Origin: Rhyzopertha dominica
Lineage: Eukaryota; Arthropoda; Insecta; Coleoptera; Bostrichidae
NCBI GenBank assembly: GCA_025024175.1
Contig: QCXZ01000064.1
Location: forward strand, 47,575,325-47,639,324
Length of the DNA stretch: 64,000 nt
Direction: 5' to 3'
Part shown: positions 58,516 to 64,000 of the stretch, in pieces
Layout: every line of letters starts with the position of its first letter
How positions within the stretch are numbered: the stretch's first letter is position 1
The notes under the pieces: model-generated
What the model was told of the DNA's origin: nothing
Databases searched by the model: none
What the model saw: the letters and a program-made list of their open reading frames with translations, nothing else
Position numbers and translations under genes: made by a program

Positions 58516-59213
58516 TAAATATTTTTTAACCTTACCCCATATAATAAATATTGCTTTATAGTTGGATGCCCCCTTTTATTTTCTTCAATTTGTGTCTTTA
58601 CCATGTATGCGTAATTTTTACTCCTTCTTAGTGAAATCAAGAAAAACTATTCGCCGCCATTTTATTTAATAAGGTTGTTCAGAATTTTTTCAGTGTTACG
58701 TTAGTAGCTTATTACGGTACAAATTATGCCTACATACCCATCGCTGCACACAAAACTCCAAAATTTGGAGTAACTTTTAAATAAATAAAGTACAAAGTTC
58801 GTTCTACAGAGAGAGAGAGAGAGGGGGGCCAGGAAACGAAACCCCGCGATGAGGCTAGTGCGTGATGTAGAAAACCAAACTAGCCTCATCGCAGGGTTTT
58901 GTTTTCTAGCCTCTCTCTCTGTAGAACGAACTTTGTATTTTATTTATTTAAAAGTTACTCCAAATTTTGGGGTTTTGTGTGCAGCGATGGGTATGTAGGA
59001 ATAATTTGTACCGTAATAAGCTACTAAAGTAACACTTAAAAAATTCTGCACAACCCTATTAAATAAAATGGTGGGGAATAGTTTTTCTTGTTTTTCACTA
59101 AGAAGTAGTAAAAATTACGCATACACGGTAAAGACACAAATTGAAGAAAATAAAAAGCGGCATCCAACTATAAAGCAATATTTATTATACGGGGTAAAGT
59201 TAAAAAATATTTA
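58516..59213. repeat. 698-bp near-perfect palindrome (arms about 340 bp, 19-bp spacer)
   Basis: 58516-58859 and 58879-59213 are reverse complements at roughly 93 percent by eye over the full length, separated by only 19 bases (58860-58878). Both arms include a GA-rich run near the centre, of different length. A transcript in either direction would fold into one long hairpin. No frame, target duplication or transposon terminus was identified. The minus-strand 62-codon frame inside the left arm is not convincing. Confidence 0.9.
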
Positions 59214-59219
59214 TAAAGA

Positions 59220-60540
59220 TTAACTTTATTTGCAAAATATGATAAGTAATTAACAAAAAAAAATATTGACACCCAATATTCTATTTTTAAAGAGTTCAAA
59301 AAGACCTACAATTACATATATAACTTAAGGTTGTACCTAAAAAATAGCAAAAATACGAGCCTGGGGAGTTTTAAGTGGCGGACCTTGTATATATCAAATT
59401 GCTTTAAAAAATGAATCTAGCTTAATGTCATGAGTGAAAGAGAGATTCAAGTAGAAAATATGGACAATGAGAAGTAGGTTTCCTTGAAAAGTTCATTTGG
59501 ATATCAAGCGCCAAAGATCAATTTTAATTTTTTCCACCTTGGATTTCCAATTTGTAAAGTTTATCATTATTTTGGACAGAAGGGATTATCCATAATGACT
59601 TACCATAAACAGAATACTGTAAAACAGTTTCATTCGAAGGTTATTACATAAGCTATAACCAGTGGCGGCCGTGGCCCTCCGAATTGGAGAGGGTCAGTGC
59701 TATTCCAGCAGCTTAAAACACAACAATAATTTTTAAAAACATGTACACTCTAAAATGGAATTCCATCCTCCGATATAGTTTCATATTGATGAACTACAAA
59801 GGTGCAAAATCGGGAGAACGCGTTGATTACATATCTTGTATTAATACAATTTAATTAAATATAATAGCTGAATGAATGCTGGTGCATTCACTGAAAATAA
59901 GCAAATCTGTTCGGTCGAAAAAAAATTGTGTTGAATGTAACTAGTTATATAGGGTGAGACGGGAGGTACGGACCAAACACCTGGTGTGCAGTATATACAC
60001 ACGACAATAATGTAAAAAAATCTAATATGTTCTATTTCGATTTTCATTTGTTTTCAAAATATAGAGGTACCAATCAACTTACATACATGTTTTTGCTAGG
60101 TCAGAAATGCTATGTTCGAGATTAAAAACGGTTTGATTAGTCTGTTGAATTAATAATGAACCGTCAGTTAACGTTTATCGCCAAGCTTGTTTGATTAATT
60201 AAGCTTTGGAATATGCAAATATGGTGTTTGTGTAGTAGAAGTACTACACATACTGTTGCTGAATATCGTCATCGGTTTTCACAACAGAGACATCCTAATA
60301 AATGCACATTTATCAAGGTTTTCACTAAATCATGCGAGACTGGTTATCTTCCCGGTGCTAACACCTGAACTAACACTTCACATCGTATTGTATCGCATAT
60401 ACTGTTTAGGCATAAAGCAACATTCATCCACGACAGTATAACTTGCATGTATGGTCAAACTGAAATTCCCATCCAACAGCTGAAAGTTATGTAACTGTTC
60501 TTTTCATTTTGGAGAATCGCCTGACAGGAGACAATAACTT
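59220..60540. other. no recognisable gene; isolated CAGTGGCGG end at 59660
   Basis: AT-rich. At 59660 CAGTGGCGGCCGTGG resembles the 5' ends at 45599 and 55770, but no matching right end or 8-bp duplication was found. Confidence 0.4.
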
Positions 60541-60560
60541 AGTTTTTTACAAAGCGAAGT

Positions 60561-60930
60561 TCAAAGGCTTCTAGCGGATTTTCTTCTAAATATCAAAAGG
60601 CGAATGTACTTCAGCACGCTGGCGCTGGAGATCCTGCATGTTCCTCTCTTCACGTCCGGCAACATTTGGACGAATGGTTTCCAGGGCGTTGGACTGGTCG
60701 CGGGCGTTGGATTGGTCCTAACAATTGATCTGCAAAATCTCCAGACCTCACAACACCAGATTATTGTTTGTGAGGTTACACTTATTCGACGTATTAATAA
60801 TACTGCAGAAAACGTTAAAAAAAGACATGGAGCAATTAGGAGAGCACAAGGCGCCCTTGGACGAAGTGGAGAATGTATGGAAGTCAAAACGGCAGCATTT
60901 TTTCACATTTCTCATTAGAATGCTATAATA
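60561..60930. other. overlapping frames of about 105 codons, unknown
   Basis: A plus frame 60604-60918 (104 codons), a second plus frame 60725-60928 and a minus frame 60887-60561 (108 codons) overlap in a less AT-rich patch. None shows a motif I recognise. The minus product is rich in Ser/Pro/Arg; the plus product has a Gly/Val-rich segment (Val-Gly-Leu-Val-Ala-Gly-Val-Gly). At most one is real, and perhaps none. Confidence 0.25.
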
Positions 60931-62279
60931 AAAAACGTATTTGTGAATTTGTTTTTGTTGTACTGTTTGCATTTATTATTATAATGCATCTGAAAACAAA
61001 TGAAAGTCGGACCAGGAGTTTAAACCGTTCCTCCCTACTGACCCTGTGTTTTCTTGTTATACGTTCAGAGTAAAATCCTCAAACGAAGATAAACAGAAAC
61101 TGCTTAAGTTTGTTTATGTTTAATTTGCTAGCATCAACGCCCTTTATTTACCATATGATTTATACTACACATTTGCACAGCTTTTCTTTCAAGCCTTAAT
61201 TTCGTCGCTAGAATGAGAGCCTCGGCAACAGCAGCTTTAACAGACCTCGACCTGACCCGCATAAACTTTTCGCCCGTTTTACCTATCTCATGAAGGGATC
61301 TCCGNTTTCACGATCCGTTCACAGAATGGGATACGAAAGGACAAGNGAAACGAATGCCAGTTATTTTAGGCGACGTTGCCAAGCTGATAAGTAGAAATCT
61401 AAGGACGGTAGTACTTACAGGTTGGACGTACCTACTAATAGAAATTAAGAATTTGTAAAAGCTCAATTGCCTTTAGGGTAAATTTGTGATGATATTTAAA
61501 ATGCCATTTTAGAACTCCGGGCACGCAAATTTCAAATATGCTTTAATATGTTCAGATTACTGGCGCTTTCCTCATTTCATTGTTAGTGTGTTGAACTTCT
61601 ATTTTTTTTATGGCAAACCGAAAAATCCTTATAATGGTCGATTTTCTGACTGTCCAGTTATATGTGTCACTTTGAATATCCCAGGGCATTAAATATCTTA
61701 GCTGGCACAAATTATGCTGTCCAAGGGCATATTATAGTAGCTGGATATTAAGTTTTTCATGTAAATTAACGTTTTGGTAAAAATGAGCTATAATGAAAGC
61801 GAAATAGATCTATCTGCAGTTAGTTGCGGTGCAGACAGGACAGTATAGACATGCATTTTAAAGTTTTTAACATTTGCCTATGTCGTTGCCTAACTGTCCT
61901 GCAGTGGATGGTTGGATTTCAGCTCCCAGGCATCACATTGACCTGGCGTCTTCGTTAGATGGTAGTTTATGGTATTTGTTGATGTAGAAATGTCCATTAT
62001 TTATAGATTTTTTTATATATGGCTTCGTGGGTGCCGCTGAACATGATTTTTGATGCTGAATATAATGGTTCGTATCAAATTTGAATTAAAACTATGACGG
62101 ACATACACCACTATTATTCCTAAGGAAGCGGATGTATCAATTAATGTTATGCATTTGAATTTTTTGAATTGATGTTAAATTTCCTTATGTTTTCCTTTTA
62201 TTATTGTCATATATTGAATTTATTCTAAATTCATTTAATCAAATCGTTACACATTCTAGAACAAAACGTTTACTAATTA
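60931..62279. other. no recognisable gene
   Basis: AT-rich left flank of the second LTR retrotransposon. Two Ns near 61305 and 61346. Confidence 0.5.
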
Positions 62280-62689
62280 TGTCAGCATATTTGTGTCATT
62301 GCACTTCCCGCTAGCACCGAGTATAATGCTAGCGCAGCATTATGACGTATTAGCGAGTTGAGTATAAATACTCGGATAAATCAATCGTGAATAACTAGGA
62401 ACTGGGGAATAACTTAGGGTACTGCACAATGTAAAAGGTTGTCCCTCTGGCAGGAGCTAGTCCTCCTAGCACAATGTAAGTAACCAGGTAAATTATTCAG
62501 TAGTCATTCTAATATATTTCTGTGTTACAGTTATTAATGTGTATTTTATGTTACTTGTTCTACAGATTTCTTTGTTAATAAATAGTTGTTTAGAACCTAA
62601 GTCGTATCTCTCCTGCCTTCGCCCCTAGTTCTTTGTTTCAGGTAATCACTAGCACAACGGCGCACAGCCCAAGTCCGAGGGTTGTGACA
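62280..62689 (+). repeat. putative 5' LTR of a second Ty3/gypsy-like element (410 bp)
   Basis: The segment starts TGTCAGCATA and ends GTTGTGACA, giving a TGTCA...TGACA inverted terminus. It contains TATAAATA (about 62362-62369) and AATAAA (about 62577-62582) in the order promoter then polyadenylation signal. A gag frame follows about 600 bp downstream. The 3' LTR lies beyond the window, so the boundaries are inferred. Confidence 0.6.
62361..62370 (+). promoter_or_regulatory. LTR TATA box
   Basis: GTATAAATAC lies in the first quarter of the putative LTR, with transcription expected about 25-30 bases downstream. Confidence 0.5.
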
Positions 62690-62691
62690 TG

Positions 62692-62704
62692 TGGTGGAGG
62701 CGCC
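62692..62704 (+). promoter_or_regulatory. putative primer binding site
   Basis: TGGTGGAGGCGCC begins two bases after the proposed LTR end, where the primer site of Ty3/gypsy elements lies. I could not match it confidently to a tRNA 3' end. Confidence 0.35.
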
Positions 62705-62864
62705 CTTTCGATCCAGATGTACCCAGTGTGACAAATGGTGGTGGTCTACAATAAAATGAAAATTAACCTTTTAACCAACATTAAACCTATCCATTATTCC
62801 TTATTACTTAAGAGTATGGGAAGACGGTCAGCAAAGGGGTTCAAGGCTTTCAGCTCCTAGTAAA

Positions 62865-63030
62865 GCTAAGAGGTCAGCCAGATAAGTCTGCGTAAACCCT
62901 CATAGCCTCAGACTGTTGGTTGTAGGCAGGCAGATCTAGCTAGTATAGCTAAAAGGTCAGCCAGATAAGTCTGCGTAAACCCTCATAGTCTCAGACTGTT
63001 GGTTGTAGGCAGGCAGATCTAGCTTGCGTG
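62865..63030 (+). repeat. two-copy tandem duplication of 83 bp in the retrotransposon leader
   Basis: AGGTCAGCCAGATAAGTCTG recurs at 62871 and 62954, and the copies stay almost identical through GGCAGGCAGATCTAGCT. Only a few positions differ (AGCC/AGTC and the unit ends). It lies between the primer site and gag, in the untranslated leader. Confidence 0.85.
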
Positions 63031-63108
63031 AGCCAAGCCGAGTTCCTCCTAAACAGATCGAACCTCATATTTCTATTTATTCCCTATTTATCCAAAATAC
63101 CATTACCA

Positions 63109-64000
63109 ATGGGCATTTATACGAGGAAGTTCTGCAACCCATGCCGAGAGGAGGAACCCACCATCCAAAGTAAGAAATATAATTGACCCCCTACCACCCC
63201 AAACTGCGGCTTAGGTTCACACTATCAGATTTTTATAACAATTTAATGTAAATGCAAATGCGTTTGTTAAAATATTTTTGCAGAAAATAGGTATTTCGAA
63301 ATAGAAGCACATAGGGAAGCAATGGCCAACAAAGTAACCATCGAGGAAGCCTTAAGAAACCGCCCACCTCCTGTATTTCCAAAGTTTCGAGCACCTTCAA
63401 TTTTTAATCCTGCTGCAGATAACCCAATAATCTTTATTAGGCAATATGATGAAATTTCTGATTTTAATGGTTGGAAAGATAGCTACAAAATTCTATATTT
63501 AGGTAATTTCTTGCACGAAGCTTCACGAATTTGGTATAGCAAGTACATCAATGAACAAAGTAATTTAGGTAAAAGCTGGTATCAAATCAAACAAGATTTT
63601 ATAGATCAATTTGGTAGTATTTATGCCCTAAGAAAATTAAAATTTGAATTAAATTCCAGAAAACAATCAGAAACAGAAGATATCAAGCAATACTTTTACG
63701 ATTTAGTTGTTTTGGCACACAATGTAGATCCCAACATGTCATTTGAAAAATTCCGTGATCATTTCGAATTCGGACTACATCCATCTTTTTATGAATCATA
63801 TTATTTGTTAAACTACAAAGTAAACAGCAAAGAGGAACTTCAAAGTTTAGTTTTGCATTTAAGCGATGTAAGAGAAAGGGTATCATCGACTCAAATTCCA
63901 AAAACACATTTTTTAAATTTAAAAGAAGCAATTTCAATAACTAACGATAAACCTCAATTTTCAAAACATTTAGAACATAACGTACAAAATGCCTACAAAA
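63109..64000 (+). CDS. gag of Ty3/gypsy-like element, incomplete at window edge, possible short 5' exon
   Basis: From ATG 63322 the frame is open to the window end (226 codons and more). It includes a retrotransposon gag-type region: Tyr-Lys-Ile-Leu-Tyr-Leu-Gly-Asn-Phe-Leu near 63484-63513, Ile-Trp-Tyr-Ser-Lys-Tyr near 63529, and Trp-Tyr-Gln-Ile-Lys-Gln-Asp-Phe-Ile-Asp-Gln-Phe near 63580. The frame is open upstream to 63271. A small ATG frame (63109-63169) ends at a donor A|GTAAGAA and would join in phase to an acceptor TTTTTGCAG at 63283, removing a 114-bp intron and giving an N-terminal extension. No stop or frameshift is visible in this gag, unlike the CsRn1 copy. The zinc finger and pol lie outside. 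Confidence 0.7.

Noticed and set aside
58701..58889. 62-codon minus frame inside the palindrome
   Set aside because: Runs across the hairpin centre; explained by the repeat structure.

Overview
The window looks like intergenic, transposon-filled DNA from an animal, most likely an insect or other arthropod. It is AT-rich, has long stretches with no open frame, and contains scattered single N bases. The transposable elements are mariner-type and hAT-type DNA transposons, a Helitron, LINEs, a Penelope-like trace and CsRn1-type Ty3/gypsy elements. I see no complete host gene, no rRNA and no clearly intact tRNA gene. Species and order cannot be read from the sequence.

Layout. Positions 1-8000 hold a degenerate 45-bp minisatellite (about 970-1430) and otherwise nothing recognisable. 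From 8001 to 10293 there are two fragments related to THAP DNA-binding domains, one lying between inverted repeats. From 11350 to 16100 come a hAT-like non-autonomous element with 8-bp target duplications and a second element nested in it, a mariner transposase fossil, a minus-strand LINE-like repeat and another transposase fossil. From 17023 to 21410 lies the best-preserved element, a full-length CsRn1-clade LTR retrotransposon. It has near-identical LTRs, a tRNA-Trp primer site, gag with a CHCC zinc finger and pol, but three ORF-breaking lesions.

From 24000 to 28500 there is a small C2H2-finger frame, a mariner fossil, a second copy of the hAT-like family with a perfect 8-bp target duplication, and a 280-bp hAT-like MITE. 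From 33050 to 35415 lie three LINE fragments in both orientations, one ending in a hairpin and a (TTA)n tail. A hammerhead-type motif of Penelope-like elements lies near 38660. A second LINE-like repeat copy is at 39800-40570, a split 185-codon frame at 40702-41256, and a mariner-superfamily element with 44-bp terminal repeats at 41987-43226. A third hAT-like element is at 45599-46230.

The right part holds two long inverted repeats (52474-53061 and 58516-59213), a Helitron 3' end (55494-55770), a degenerate tandem array (about 56850-57440) and, at the edge, the 5' half of a second LTR retrotransposon (62280 onward). Its gag frame runs off the window and may be joined to a short upstream exon by a phase-matched intron.

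The features do not form a pathway. They are successive insertions, some nested. The points most worth a second look are the preserved gag-pol frameshift signal in the CsRn1 element, the 690-bp palindrome, the possible spliced gag, the hammerhead-type motif and the tandem leader repeat.
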